NCBI GenBank assembly: GCA_938014215.1
Contig: CALLRW010000029.1
Span: forward strand, 25,355 to 89,354
DNA length: 64,000 nucleotides
DNA from: an uncultured Alistipes sp.
Lineage (GTDB): Bacteria; Bacteroidota; Bacteroidia; Bacteroidales; Rikenellaceae
Direction: 5' to 3'
Below the pieces are notes generated by a model, which made no database searches, was not told where the DNA came from, and was given only the letters and a program-made list of their open reading frames with translations. The position numbers and the translations under genes are program-made. Positions 1 to 8,175 of this stretch are shown here, piece after piece. The number at the start of each line of letters is the position of its first letter. Within the stretch, counting starts at the first letter, position 1.

Positions 1-72
1 ACTGTCAACACAACGTCGCAAATACGGTTCAGCATTATAGACAGGAACTATAACTGAAATTTTCGGATGCAT
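1..72 (-). CDS. Family 2 glycosyltransferase, N-terminal fragment
   Basis: The reverse strand from 72 down to the window edge opens with ATG and reads 24 codons without a stop, beginning MHPKISVIVPVYNAEPYLRR. The ISVIVPVYNxxxYLxxC pattern is the nucleotide-sugar-binding first strand of GT-A (GT2) glycosyltransferases. The gene is cut by the window edge, so donor and acceptor cannot be inferred. It starts 35 bp after the pyruvyl transferase stop and is the last visible member of the leftward polysaccharide operon. It would act at the cytoplasmic face of the inner membrane, building a lipid-linked repeat unit. Confidence 0.85.
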   Translation of the reverse strand, partial: MHPKISVIVPVYNAEPYLRRCVDS

Positions 73-107
73 GAAACAGATATTCAATTTTCCATCGCCA
101 ACGGACC

Positions 108-1250
108 TCAGCCCAGATTTTGTTTCAAAAATGCCATGGCATTTTCACGACAAATCCGTAATCTGGCATATACCGATACATAGTCAATCGGAGTTAACAA
201 TTCCTCTTTCCGCAATTGAAACTCTTCCAGAGAGCCAATCAAACGATCCTCAAGTCCGAACAATTGAAGCAAAGAGGTAAAACGAGCCATCCCGCGCGAT
301 GCATTCCCGATAGCAACAAAAGGCTTCTGAAAAAGAATGGAGAAAACACACCCATGGAACGAATCGGTTACAACTATCTTTGCATCGCGGAAACCCCTCA
401 ACCACTGTTCAACAGGCATCTGAATACGCTCTTTCAACGTCAGAGTTGAATCTCCAATTTTCGGCCCTATATCATAAGGACGAAGTTGCCGACTTTTTGC
501 CACAGACGCGATAATCGTATCTTTTTCAGCCGATCGATCCAGTACGAATGTTAACAAATCACCTTCAATTGGGTTCGTATCTGCCTGATCGATTAATTGC
601 CCATAATCTTCAGACTGCAACAATAATGTAGGATCAATCATCTGACACGTATCGACTCCAAAATAGGTACGACACAATTCGATCCCCGAAAATTCCCTAA
701 CCGAAACAGCATCAAATCGGCTCAATAGGGGTGCATATTTTTGCAATTGGTCTTGCGAAAACTCACACTGATCGACTCCAAACGATGCTGCATATGCCAC
801 CTGCCGTATACGATCTTCCGGAAGTACAAACAAACCAAAAGCATTCTCTATACCTGGAGAATAACAAGGTCGCCAGATCTGATCACTTCCATAAACGACC
901 CCTTCAATTCCGTGTGACAATATTGTTTTCCGGAACTCGGTGGTCGTCCAAATTGGGTCTGTCATATGAATATATCGAGAAATAAAGGAACTCAGATTTT
1001 GAATTACTTTATTCCATTGTTTCGATGTATACCAAGGGAAGGGGGAGCTTGTTTTGTCCTTTCTGACATAAAAGAGGTAGCAACGTTTCAACAATCGAAG
1101 ATAACTCCTCCACCAAGGGGTCGTTGGATATTGGCGATTCAGAACAACCACGGAATGCCCCATACGGGTTAAAAACGTCTGCAAGGCATAACACTGTAGA
1201 ATTCCTCCATAATTTGAAGATAACGGCAACGTCAGTATCGCTATTCTCAT
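108..1250 (-). CDS. Polysaccharide pyruvyl transferase family protein
   Basis: 380 aa, the usual length for PS_pyruv_trans (PF04230) proteins. The N-terminus has the family's SSNYGGILQCYALQ stretch (about residues 11-24), the middle has YGSDQIW, and the C-terminal third has the TDSFHG motif typical of the nucleotide/PEP-binding lobe. Family members transfer a pyruvyl group from phosphoenolpyruvate to a sugar of an exopolysaccharide, adding a negative charge. The start overlaps the stop of the upstream Fe-S protein by 4 bp (ATGA), so the two are probably translationally coupled. The gene is visibly more AT-rich than the housekeeping genes of the window, as is common in capsule loci. The exact acceptor sugar is unknown. 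Confidence 0.85.
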   Translation of the reverse strand: MRIAILTLPLSSNYGGILQCYALQTFLTRMGHSVVVLNRQYPTTPWWRSYLRLLKRCYLFYVRKDKTSSPFPWYTSKQWNKVIQNLSSFISRYIHMTDPIWTTTEFRKTILSHGIEGVVYGSDQIWRPCYSPGIENAFGLFVLPEDRIRQVAYAASFGVDQCEFSQDQLQKYAPLLSRFDAVSVREFSGIELCRTYFGVDTCQMIDPTLLLQSEDYGQLIDQADTNPIEGDLLTFVLDRSAEKDTIIASVAKSRQLRPYDIGPKIGDSTLTLKERIQMPVEQWLRGFRDAKIVVTDSFHGCVFSILFQKPFVAIGNASRGMARFTSLLQLFGLEDRLIGSLEEFQLRKEELLTPIDYVSVYARLRICRENAMAFLKQNLG

Positions 1251-2377
1251 ACGCCTAATTTTCGAAACAACATCCGGCGAACTCGCCGGACAAATGTCGG
1301 ATCAAAGCACAGCCGATGAATATCAACCACACTGCGACCCTGATTCAATAACCGGAAAAGATACTTCCGGTTGATTGATGGTTTTACCGGGTACTCGATG
1401 GATGGGTTACCCGGCAGCACCTGATCATATGCAACCCGCCGAATATCGATTCCTTCCAGAATCGGCCTCCACGCCGGATTATAAACCAGAACCACGCTGC
1501 ATCCACGGTCGTCATCAAATGCGGAATCGACCCGTTCGATCCCCCAGAAATCACCCAGCGTCATATCGCTGCACGACCGTCCACCCTTGGACGGACAGGT
1601 GTGGCAACTGGGACGCGACATCAACTCGAAGAGATACAATCGAGAGTAAACTCCCATATAAGGCTGAACATGCGACAATTCCGTTTCTTTAGCCTTGATG
1701 GACAAGCGATAATCTCTCCAACCCGCCTGTTTGTCACGGAACGAAACGGACGAGATCCGTTCAGGCGCCCCCTCTGTCAAGTCATCCAGATAACGTCTCC
1801 AGACCTTGGGACTCGGGACACCGTGGCAAATCACGTCCACGGCCAGCAGATTATCATACTCCCGGCGGAGGAATCGCTTCAGACCCGCAATCTGACAGGA
1901 TGTTCCGGTAAACAGCACCATCCGCCCCTCTTTCAGAAAGCGTTCTGCCTGTCGATAGGTATCGCCGATCCGGCTTTGTACATATTTAGATCCCCGGAAT
2001 CGAGCAAGAGCCTCACGCGTCTCGGCATAATCGTGGACAACCTCCCATTTTTCATTGAACCGAGCCCCGAAAACGACACCGCCCCGGTCCAGAATCCACT
2101 CTGCCAGGCGGGTAAAAACTCCACCGGAAGAGCTGGCCAACCGGACGGACTCATCGCGATTCCGGGCCGCATACGCTTCAACCGGCAGACGCCGTTGGCC
2201 GGGATGCAACACCGGGCAGACCGTTTCACACAGGCCGCAGTCCACACAAGCCGTTGCATCGACTTCGGGATAGACGAATCCTTCCCGATCCTCCTGCATC
2301 GTGATGCACTGCCGCGGACACACGTTCCGACACGCTTCACAGCCGCAGCAACTGGATTTATCCGCAATCTTTATCAT
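1247..2377 (-). CDS. FrhB-like (coenzyme F420 hydrogenase beta subunit family) Fe-S protein
   Basis: 376 aa. Two 4Fe-4S motifs lie at the N-terminus: Cys10/13/16/20 and Cys44/47/50/54, each of the form CxxCxxCxxxCP. They are followed by the FrhB/FdhB N- and C-terminal domains, recognisable from CHGVPSPKVW and the Cys-containing TCPSKGGRSCSDMTLGDFWG region. In methanogens this fold moves electrons between F420, FAD and Fe-S clusters. In Bacteroidetes capsule loci it often sits beside a pyruvyl transferase, as here, where its role is not established. It overlaps both neighbours by 4 bp, which supports the 2377 start. A redox modification of a sugar is an inference only. Confidence 0.85.
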   Translation of the reverse strand: MIKIADKSSCCGCEACRNVCPRQCITMQEDREGFVYPEVDATACVDCGLCETVCPVLHPGQRRLPVEAYAARNRDESVRLASSSGGVFTRLAEWILDRGGVVFGARFNEKWEVVHDYAETREALARFRGSKYVQSRIGDTYRQAERFLKEGRMVLFTGTSCQIAGLKRFLRREYDNLLAVDVICHGVPSPKVWRRYLDDLTEGAPERISSVSFRDKQAGWRDYRLSIKAKETELSHVQPYMGVYSRLYLFELMSRPSCHTCPSKGGRSCSDMTLGDFWGIERVDSAFDDDRGCSVVLVYNPAWRPILEGIDIRRVAYDQVLPGNPSIEYPVKPSINRKYLFRLLNQGRSVVDIHRLCFDPTFVRRVRRMLFRKLGV

Positions 2378-3915
2378 CGTATCAGTTTTCGGGAGACGGC
2401 AGCCATTCGCTCCCGGATAAAGAGTCGTTCACCGGGCGTGCAACCCACCCAGTAGATCGACGCCAACGTGCAGAGCACCGTTAATCCGACAATTACCCCA
2501 AATCGCAGCAATCCATCCGTCATCTGCATATAGACCGCCAGCGGGACAACCACGGCTGCGGCACTCACCAGCAGGACATTCAGACAGACCCGACGCAGAT
2601 AGCGGCGAACCGACAGACCCGCCATGCTCCGCAGAAAGAGCAGCCGCAACATCAGGCAGCAGACCGATACCCCCAAAGCTACCACCATCGTCGATTCGGG
2701 GGCAAAACCCAGCCGCAGGAAGAGGTACGACAACGGGAAGTTCATCAGCAGCATGCCGCCCACCACAATCTGGTAGTTCCGGATCCGACCTGTAGCAGAC
2801 TGAACGGTCACCAGCGTATTGGAGAGGATATCACACAAGGTTACCAACAACACCAGCCGCACGAAATTGACCGTGTGTGCAGGATAGTTTTTCAACCAGA
2901 GATTCAGGACAAACTCCGTTTCGAACAGCATCGGCAGAGCCAGCACCAGCAGAATATAATATGAAAAACGCGAGCCTCGTTCCACGAGCGAGAACATGTA
3001 GTCACGCTCTCCGGCGGCATATGATTTGGTGATCTGCGGGTTGAGCGCCGTCATGAAGTTGTTCGAGAACGACGCCAGCACGTTGTTCACCGTATTGGCG
3101 ATTCCCCGGGCGGCATTGACTATCGGACCGAAAAAGAGGTTCAGCAGAATGTTGACACCCTGATCCTTCAACAACGCAGCCGTGGTTCCGATAAAGTTCC
3201 AGCCGGCAAACGAACTCATCGACCGCCAGTATTGCGTATCGAAACGGAAACGGAAACGGCACTCGGCAAAGTGACGACGACAATAGATCCAGTAAATCAC
3301 CTGCATCAGCGCCCCTTCGCCGGCCAACAACCACGCGTAGAGAATCAACCGGTCGCTGCTCCCTGCCCCCCAGGCCACCTGCAGAACGATCAACAGCCGC
3401 AGAAGGATGTCCAGAATGCCGATGTAGGCAAAGGCGGTCATCCGCTCGTGCGCAATGATCGAGGCACCGAACGGGACACTCAACAGATTGATGGCAAAGG
3501 TGAAGACCGATGCATGAAGTACCCAGTTGGCAGCCTCGAGCCGCTCGGGCGGGATGGTCATGTGGCTGTTCAGGAACCACACGCCCACCGTTTCAACCAG
3601 CACCAGGATCACCAGTGCCAGCACCAGGTGAATGCTCAGCGAGGTGGCAAAGATCCGCTTGAGCCCCTGCTCGTTTCCGCGGCCCAGTTCGAAGGTCAGG
3701 AAACGGCCGACCGACGACGACAGCGATCCGGAGATGAGCGAAAACATCGCCACCACTCCGCCCACGACATTGTAGATTCCGTAATCCTCCTCGCCAAGCG
3801 CCTGCAGCACCAACCGCGACGTGTACAGCGACACCAGCATGCCGAACAGCATGCGGAGGTAAAGCATCAGGGTGTTCCGCGCGATTCGCTTCGTATTTTC
3901 CGACTGTGCGCTCAT
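2374..3915 (-). CDS. Polysaccharide flippase (Wzx/MATE-like, MVF superfamily)
   Basis: 513 aa, highly hydrophobic, with about 12-14 membrane segments beginning with RIARNTLMLYLRMLFGMLVSLYTSRLVLQALG. It resembles oligosaccharide flippases that carry lipid-linked repeat units across the inner membrane. I chose the internal start MSAQSENTKR (3915) rather than the upstream Met at 3945. It gives an ATGA overlap with the stop of the preceding HAD gene (3912-3914), the same junction seen at the next two boundaries, whereas the longer start would sit inside that gene. It is the export step of the leftward polysaccharide operon. The glycan exported is unknown. Confidence 0.88.
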   Translation of the reverse strand: MSAQSENTKRIARNTLMLYLRMLFGMLVSLYTSRLVLQALGEEDYGIYNVVGGVVAMFSLISGSLSSSVGRFLTFELGRGNEQGLKRIFATSLSIHLVLALVILVLVETVGVWFLNSHMTIPPERLEAANWVLHASVFTFAINLLSVPFGASIIAHERMTAFAYIGILDILLRLLIVLQVAWGAGSSDRLILYAWLLAGEGALMQVIYWIYCRRHFAECRFRFRFDTQYWRSMSSFAGWNFIGTTAALLKDQGVNILLNLFFGPIVNAARGIANTVNNVLASFSNNFMTALNPQITKSYAAGERDYMFSLVERGSRFSYYILLVLALPMLFETEFVLNLWLKNYPAHTVNFVRLVLLVTLCDILSNTLVTVQSATGRIRNYQIVVGGMLLMNFPLSYLFLRLGFAPESTMVVALGVSVCCLMLRLLFLRSMAGLSVRRYLRRVCLNVLLVSAAAVVVPLAVYMQMTDGLLRFGVIVGLTVLCTLASIYWVGCTPGERLFIRERMAAVSRKLIR

Positions 3916-4352
3916 CTGCTCCGTCTGCCCAGGATTCGCCGCCACAACGACTGCCGCTCCGGCTCCATCACGCCGCCGACTTCGCGCAGATAGTGTTCAT
4001 AGCTCCACCGGTTGTGGATCATCTCGTAGATGGCCCCCCAGTCGGGCAACTTTCCCACGTTGCAATCGTCGATGTAGAGATCGGCCCGCAGCTTGCGGCA
4101 CGGAGCCGACTGCGTATCCCGGATCCGTTCGTCGGGATGATTCGCATTGACCGCGTAGAACTCCAGACCCCGACGGCGGCAGAACTCCACCGCCTCATCC
4201 AACAGGTCGCCTTCGCGTACGGTCCACAGAATCAGCAGATGATGTTCCTCCTGCAACTTCTTTAGCGTGGCAATGGCAAAGGGGATCTCCTTGCCGATCT
4301 GCGGATAACGGTGCTGTACGATCGTCCCGTCGAAATCCACGGCAATAACCAT
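3912..4352 (-). CDS. Small HAD-superfamily hydrolase of the capsule locus
   Basis: 146 aa. The N-terminus reads MVIAVDFDGTIV, the DxDGT phosphatase motif I with Asp6 and Asp8. Motif II is the LLILWT segment, and DLYIDDCNVG near the C-terminus supplies the metal-binding acids. There is almost no cap domain, as in the small BT0820-like HAD proteins often found next to UpxY genes in Bacteroidales. It lies between the antiterminator and the flippase, where B. fragilis loci usually carry UpxZ, and I see no UpxZ here. The substrate is unknown; a sugar phosphate or lipid phosphate is possible. Confidence 0.85.
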   Translation of the reverse strand: MVIAVDFDGTIVQHRYPQIGKEIPFAIATLKKLQEEHHLLILWTVREGDLLDEAVEFCRRRGLEFYAVNANHPDERIRDTQSAPCRKLRADLYIDDCNVGKLPDWGAIYEMIHNRWSYEHYLREVGGVMEPERQSLWRRILGRRSR

Positions 4353-4379
4353 ATGAATATTATATTGTCTATTTGATAA

Positions 4380-4949
4380 TCAGGGCTCCAGCAGCTGGAT
4401 GTATTCAGGATCGACCTCCACGGAGACAATCAGCAGATCGGCCAGTTCGACGAAGAGTCGCTTCACCCGCGACCCCTGCAGCTTCTGCAACGCCCCCACA
4501 TGCCCGTCAAACGGTCCTCCGATAATCCGGACCCGTTTTCCGATCATGTCGGAGGTTACCTCCCGCGGTTTGTAGAAACGGGGGCTCAACGAAGATTTCA
4601 CGGCGTGGATGAAATGTTCCATATCTTCATCCCGGACCGTCATCGGAGTCCGGTAGCCGTCGCGCAGAAATCGATACTGGAGCGTACTGATCCGTTCGAC
4701 AATCGGATCGAGACTCCGACGCGAATCGTGGACGAAAAGCAGATCCTGCATGAAGGGAACCTGTACGGGGACACGCTTACCCTGACGGACGACCAGTTTG
4801 TGAACCATCGGGGTGAAGATCTCGATCTTCATGTCTTCGAGGAGCTTGTAGGCAGGATATTTGGCATTGTGACGCGTAAGATCACGCATGACAAACCACC
4901 GCCGGACGTCCGCCGAACGGACTATGGGCAAAACCTTCTTTATTTCCAT
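4380..4949 (-). CDS. UpxY family transcription antiterminator (NusG-like)
   Basis: 189 aa from the Met of MEIKKVLPIV; an in-frame Met six codons earlier (4967) is less likely. The N-terminal half is a NusG-like NGN domain (WFVMRDLTRHNAKYPAYKLLE ... VPFMQDLLFVHDSR). The C-terminus is a KOW-like segment (IIGGPFDGHVGALQKLQGSRVKRL). UpxY proteins bind RNA polymerase in the leader of their own capsule operon and let it pass early termination signals. Its place as first gene of a leftward glycan operon, directly after a recombinase gene, matches that role. The 254-bp gap upstream should contain the promoter and leader it acts on. Confidence 0.92.
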   Translation of the reverse strand: MEIKKVLPIVRSADVRRWFVMRDLTRHNAKYPAYKLLEDMKIEIFTPMVHKLVVRQGKRVPVQVPFMQDLLFVHDSRRSLDPIVERISTLQYRFLRDGYRTPMTVRDEDMEHFIHAVKSSLSPRFYKPREVTSDMIGKRVRIIGGPFDGHVGALQKLQGSRVKRLFVELADLLIVSVEVDPEYIQLLEP

Positions 4950-5203
4950 GGCTCTGAATAGGAGCACGCAAGTTGTTACTGTTCGATAGAAGATACACCC
5001 TCTACTCCTGCAAGCTGCAGTAAAAGACAGTACAACAAGTAGTTACACGCTCCGCACTCAGAACTTTGCCTGATCTATCCCTACTATTTTTACATAAAGG
5101 CGATCACTGGCAGAATCTCTTTTTTAAACATTATACCAGCGAAGCCATCCGGATCGTCTCCTCTTAGGAGACGGTCCATTTTACTAAAAATTTTTATTTT
5201 TTA
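4950..5203. promoter_or_regulatory. UpxY leader region with inverted and direct repeats
   Basis: 254 bp between the recombinase stop and the UpxY start. At 5151-5176 there is a near-perfect hairpin (TCGTCTCCT / AGGAGACGG with a 3-nt loop). At 4971-4982 and 5027-5037 the arms of an imperfect inverted repeat (AGTTGTTACTGT and ACAGTACAACA) flank 44 bp. A related sequence is also present as a direct repeat (CAAGTTGTTAC at 4969 and CAAGTAGTTAC at 5036, 10 of 11 identical). A small hairpin, CTGCA-AGC-TGCAG-like, lies at 5002-5021. I do not see a clear TAnnTTTG box. The region is a candidate for the antitermination leader and for a switchable promoter, but neither is shown. Confidence 0.4.
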
Positions 5204-6418
5204 TCAAAGATCTCTCAAAATTTTTCGATTCGCCTTGTCCACCTCAAAGGAGCGGATCGAGTCCAGATAGATCTGTGTAGTCGACTCCGAATCGTGCCCG
5301 AGCCCCTCGCTGATCACCGACAGCGGAATCTCCTTCCGACGGGCAATCGTGGCCCAGCTGTGCCGGCTGTAATAGAGCGACAGGGGGACCGGCAGCTTCG
5401 CCCGCAAGGCCACATCCTTCAACCGCCGGTTGATCCGCATCATCTGATTCTGATACTGCCGGCGTTCGCTGCCATCCTCCCGCACGATGATCGGAAGCAG
5501 ATATTGCGTACCCGGATGCGGGTGTTTGTCGAGAATGGCCTGCATCTGCGGGGTCCACTCGACGGTAAGCAGCTGCCCGGTCTTCTTCCGCCGATAGATC
5601 AGATAGCCGTTCTTCAGATCCTGCTTCCGCAGATAAGCCATGTCGACGAACGACATGCCCCGCGTACAGAAGCTGAAGATAAACATGTCGCGCGCAAAAT
5701 CCTGCGCGGGACGCTGCGAAAGATCCAAGGCCTTGATCCGCTTGATCTCCTCGAGCGAAAGACTTCGCTTGGCCGTTTTGTCCATCCCGCAATAGACATG
5801 CTTGAAGGGGCGGCGATCCGGGGTCAGTCCCCGTTCGACCGCCATCTTGTAGTTGGTCCGCAGGATCCGCAGATAGAACGAGCTCGTATTGCGCGAAAGC
5901 CCACGCCCCTGCAGATCGGCCTCATAGAGCTCCATCATCCGGGAATCGATCCGGTCGAACGAGAGATCAACCCCCTTGCGGAAGCGCATGAAGCTGTTGA
6001 GCGTCGCCCGGTAGGTCTCGCTCGAACGAAGCTTCCCGAGCTGCCGCTTGTGGCGGATCTGGTCGCGAAGAAATTCGAAAACACTCGGAACGCCCCGCTT
6101 CGTGGAGAGACGGCCCCCGGCGGAAGAGGCTGCCACGGGATTCCCGACCGCCTTGTCCAGTTCATCGGCCAGCCGGCGAAGTCTCCGCATCTCCCGCTCC
6201 ACGTCGAAACGGATGGCGGACAGGTGTTCGCGGCGGGTGGCGGACAGGGAGATCCCGGGGCCGACCGGCGAATCATCCGAGCCGTCATCCGGAGGCATCG
6301 TCTCGTTGCCCGGCCCCCTCACGGACCTCGAACGGCGCATCGCGGCATACATCAGCGACTCCTCTCTGTCGGAGGCGTCCGATGCGCCGGATTTGATTTT
6401 CATGGTAGTCATACGCAT
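5204..6418 (-). CDS. Tyrosine-type site-specific recombinase
   Basis: 404 aa from MRMTTMKIKS (6418); the frame extends further upstream but enters a promoter and a hairpin repeat. An N-terminal SAM-like core-binding domain (VFEFLRDQIRHKRQLGKL) is followed by the catalytic domain: Arg in CTRGMSFVDMAYL, Lys in RRKKTGQ, the YSRHSWAT box (Tyr replaces the first His, as is common in Bacteroidetes members), His in GLGHDSESTTQ and the nucleophile Tyr in QIYLDS. All catalytic residues appear intact. It is co-directional with and just upstream of the UpxY operon. In Bacteroides, recombinases in this position invert capsule promoters, so it may be a DNA invertase rather than the integrase of a mobile element. 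No attachment sites were identified. Confidence 0.9.
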   Translation of the reverse strand: MRMTTMKIKSGASDASDREESLMYAAMRRSRSVRGPGNETMPPDDGSDDSPVGPGISLSATRREHLSAIRFDVEREMRRLRRLADELDKAVGNPVAASSAGGRLSTKRGVPSVFEFLRDQIRHKRQLGKLRSSETYRATLNSFMRFRKGVDLSFDRIDSRMMELYEADLQGRGLSRNTSSFYLRILRTNYKMAVERGLTPDRRPFKHVYCGMDKTAKRSLSLEEIKRIKALDLSQRPAQDFARDMFIFSFCTRGMSFVDMAYLRKQDLKNGYLIYRRKKTGQLLTVEWTPQMQAILDKHPHPGTQYLLPIIVREDGSERRQYQNQMMRINRRLKDVALRAKLPVPLSLYYSRHSWATIARRKEIPLSVISEGLGHDSESTTQIYLDSIRSFEVDKANRKILRDL

Positions 6419-6484
6419 TTTTTTGATCAATAAACAGGTCTCGTAAAACTCGAAACCATGTTTTTTTATTATTTTATCACAGTA

Positions 6485-6492
6485 CAAAAATA
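6485..6492 (-). promoter_or_regulatory. -7 box for the recombinase gene
   Basis: On the reverse strand the octamer TATTTTTG matches the Bacteroidetes TAnnTTTG consensus. Transcription would begin near 6478, giving a leader of about 60 nt to the ATG at 6418. This also argues against the longer reading frame that begins upstream. Confidence 0.5.
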
Positions 6493-6507
6493 GCGAAACG
6501 GACACAA

Positions 6508-6529
6508 CCCGCAGAGCTTTCTCTGCGGG
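6508..6529. repeat. Perfect hairpin CCCGCAGAG-N4-CTCTGCGGG
   Basis: A 9-bp perfect stem with a 4-nt CTTT loop, just upstream of the recombinase -7 box. On the reverse strand it is part of a TGTCATCCTGAGC... block that resembles short dispersed intergenic repeats of Bacteroidales (recollection, not verified). There is no T-run directly after it on either strand, so it is not a typical terminator. No second copy was noticed in this window. Confidence 0.5.
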
Positions 6530-6958
6530 CTCAGGATGACACACCCTGCGGGTATAGGGCAATCCGGCCGTCGACCCCGAACCGTTCGTGATCGGAGCAA
6601 CCGGATTGTCAGTACGATATGTAAAATCGGGAGCCGGAAAGAGGATGGCATACGCCATCGGATCACACATCGGTCGCCAGTCTGTTCATCTTCACTCAAC
6701 AGCACACAGGCTCCACGCATCATCCGAGACAACCGAGGCGGTTATCGACGAACAACTCATCAAAAATAACATAAAATTCAGGATTTACAAGAAAACTGAC
6801 GGGAGAAACCCGTTTTCGGGCAGCAGATTGGCTGCAAACCGGGCAAAAAAGGCCGCACAAGCGAGTCCACCGTCCGCAAAGGGGCCGCAAATGGAACGCG
6901 AAGGAAGCACAAAGGGAGCGGCGAAAGAAGCGGCGAAGGAAGCGCAAAGAGAGCGCAA

Positions 6959-7054
6959 AGAGAGCAGCAAAGAGAGCAGCAAAGAGAGCAGCAAAGAGAG
7001 CAGCAAAGAGAGCAGCAAAGAGAGCAGCGAAGAGAGCAGCGAAGAGAGCAGCGA
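6959..7054. repeat. 12-bp tandem repeat array, 8 copies
   Basis: Eight consecutive units of AGAGAGCAGCRA: five ending AA and then three ending GA. A degenerate 11-bp unit precedes them and irregular AGGGAACGCGA-type units follow. The strand is nearly all purine plus regular C residues. Copy number is likely to vary between strains. Confidence 0.9.
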
Positions 7055-7191
7055 AGGGAACGCGAAGGGAGCGAGCATCTGCAGCCCCGCAGCATGGCGC
7101 GCAAGCCGGCCAAACAGAGAGGCGCCCCTCCTTCCGAAGGGGCGCCCCGACACTATCCGGACCGTTCACACCGGTCCGCAAGCAGGTGTGA

Positions 7192-8175
7192 TTACCGAAC
7201 CTTCTCGTAGATATACACCTCGTGAATCTCACCCGTATACCCCTCCTCGGTGAAGGGACCCTGCGACATGCCGAGGATGATCTGCGTACCGCGGTTGTTC
7301 AGCACGAGCAGCTCGTCCGTAACCGGGTCGATGCACAGTCCCTCGATCTCACCGGCACGGCGGAAATCCGACATCTCGCGGAAGAGCTCCAGACGACCCG
7401 CCTTGGCACCGGCGGCAATCAGGCCCGTACGCTTCACGGGATTGCCCTTCTTGTCGAGTTTCACGCTGAAGGGGGTGTCGCGAACCACCTCGGTACCCTC
7501 CTCGAGACCCGTGTAGGGAACTTCCGAAATATCTGCCACGTAGATGTTATCAGGAATCTGGTAGGTCGACTCGCCGTCGTCGGCCGCAAAGAGCATCTTG
7601 CCGTCGGCAATGAAGATACCCTGGCACCAGTAGGGCATCGGACGGCACTGCATCTTGGTGTAGTACTTGCCCGTCTCGAGGCTGTAGCAGTAGACATAGC
7701 GGCTGTCCACCCAGTCCGACATCCAGATCATGTTCTTTTCACGATCAACGGCCAGACCCGATACCTCAACCTGACCCGATTCGGCGCACCAGGGAATATC
7801 CTCAACCCACTCGAGCGTATTGGCGTCGTACACCGAGATGGTGATGTTGTAGCCGCGGCCATACTCGAACTTCTCGTTTCCGGTGTAGATCCGGCCGTTC
7901 CACACGTCGATATCACCGAAATGGTTGGCCAGTTCGGGTTTCGGGAAGAGCGGGTCGCTCTCGCTCTGGACGCGCTTCTGCACCAGATTCCACGCCTTGT
8001 CGAACTTGTAGAGGCCGCGCGTGTCGGAGACATAGTAGTAGTTCTCGTCGGCGGCAATACCCTGCCGGCCGGGGACCTGAACGACCTTCTTCAACCGATA
8101 TTCGGTGCCGAGGTGCTGTGCGCTCACGCCTCCTACCGACACAAGAAGAGCCAATGCTACCAACAGTTTTTTCAT
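7192..8175 (-). CDS. Secreted beta-propeller-like protein of unknown function
   Basis: 327 aa from MKKLLVALALLVSVGGVSAQ, a clear type I signal peptide; a frame extension to 8250 lacks any such signal. The mature part has repeated strand-turn units around Trp/Tyr/Asp, for example YYYVSDTRGLYKFDK, GDIDVWNGRIYTG, GLAVDREKNMIWMSDW and GLCIDPVTDELLVLNN. These look like blades of an NHL/SMP-30 or phytase-like propeller. I recognise no catalytic motif. It is the last gene of the glycerol-phosphate operon, 216 bp after the HAD gene, so a periplasmic role in releasing or sensing glycerol phosphodiesters is possible but only inferred from position. Confidence 0.75.
   Translation of the reverse strand: MKKLLVALALLVSVGGVSAQHLGTEYRLKKVVQVPGRQGIAADENYYYVSDTRGLYKFDKAWNLVQKRVQSESDPLFPKPELANHFGDIDVWNGRIYTGNEKFEYGRGYNITISVYDANTLEWVEDIPWCAESGQVEVSGLAVDREKNMIWMSDWVDSRYVYCYSLETGKYYTKMQCRPMPYWCQGIFIADGKMLFAADDGESTYQIPDNIYVADISEVPYTGLEEGTEVVRDTPFSVKLDKKGNPVKRTGLIAAGAKAGRLELFREMSDFRRAGEIEGLCIDPVTDELLVLNNRGTQIILGMSQGPFTEEGYTGEIHEVYIYEKVR

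Larger units (their letters stand above)
6419..7191. other. 773-bp gene-free region with hairpin and purine repeats
   Basis: Holds the recombinase promoter (about 6485), the hairpin at 6508-6529, and a purine-rich tract from about 6890 to 7075 that includes a 12-bp tandem array. Open frames cross it on both strands only because the repeat length is a multiple of three. Their translations are low complexity (Lys/Glu/Ser or Leu/Ser/Cys) and I do not accept them as genes. Confidence 0.7.

Noticed and set aside
5204..6670. Longer recombinase start at 6670
   Set aside because: The extension is read through the hairpin repeat and the -7 box, so it would not be transcribed from the visible promoter.
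6959..7054. CRISPR array
   Set aside because: The units are 12 bp with no spacers; there are no cas genes in the window.
6588..7253. A possible Lys/Glu/Ser-repeat protein over the 12-bp array
   Set aside because: The frame is open only because the repeat is 12 bp. It extends into the end of the propeller gene and has no promoter, signal or homologous domain that I recognise.
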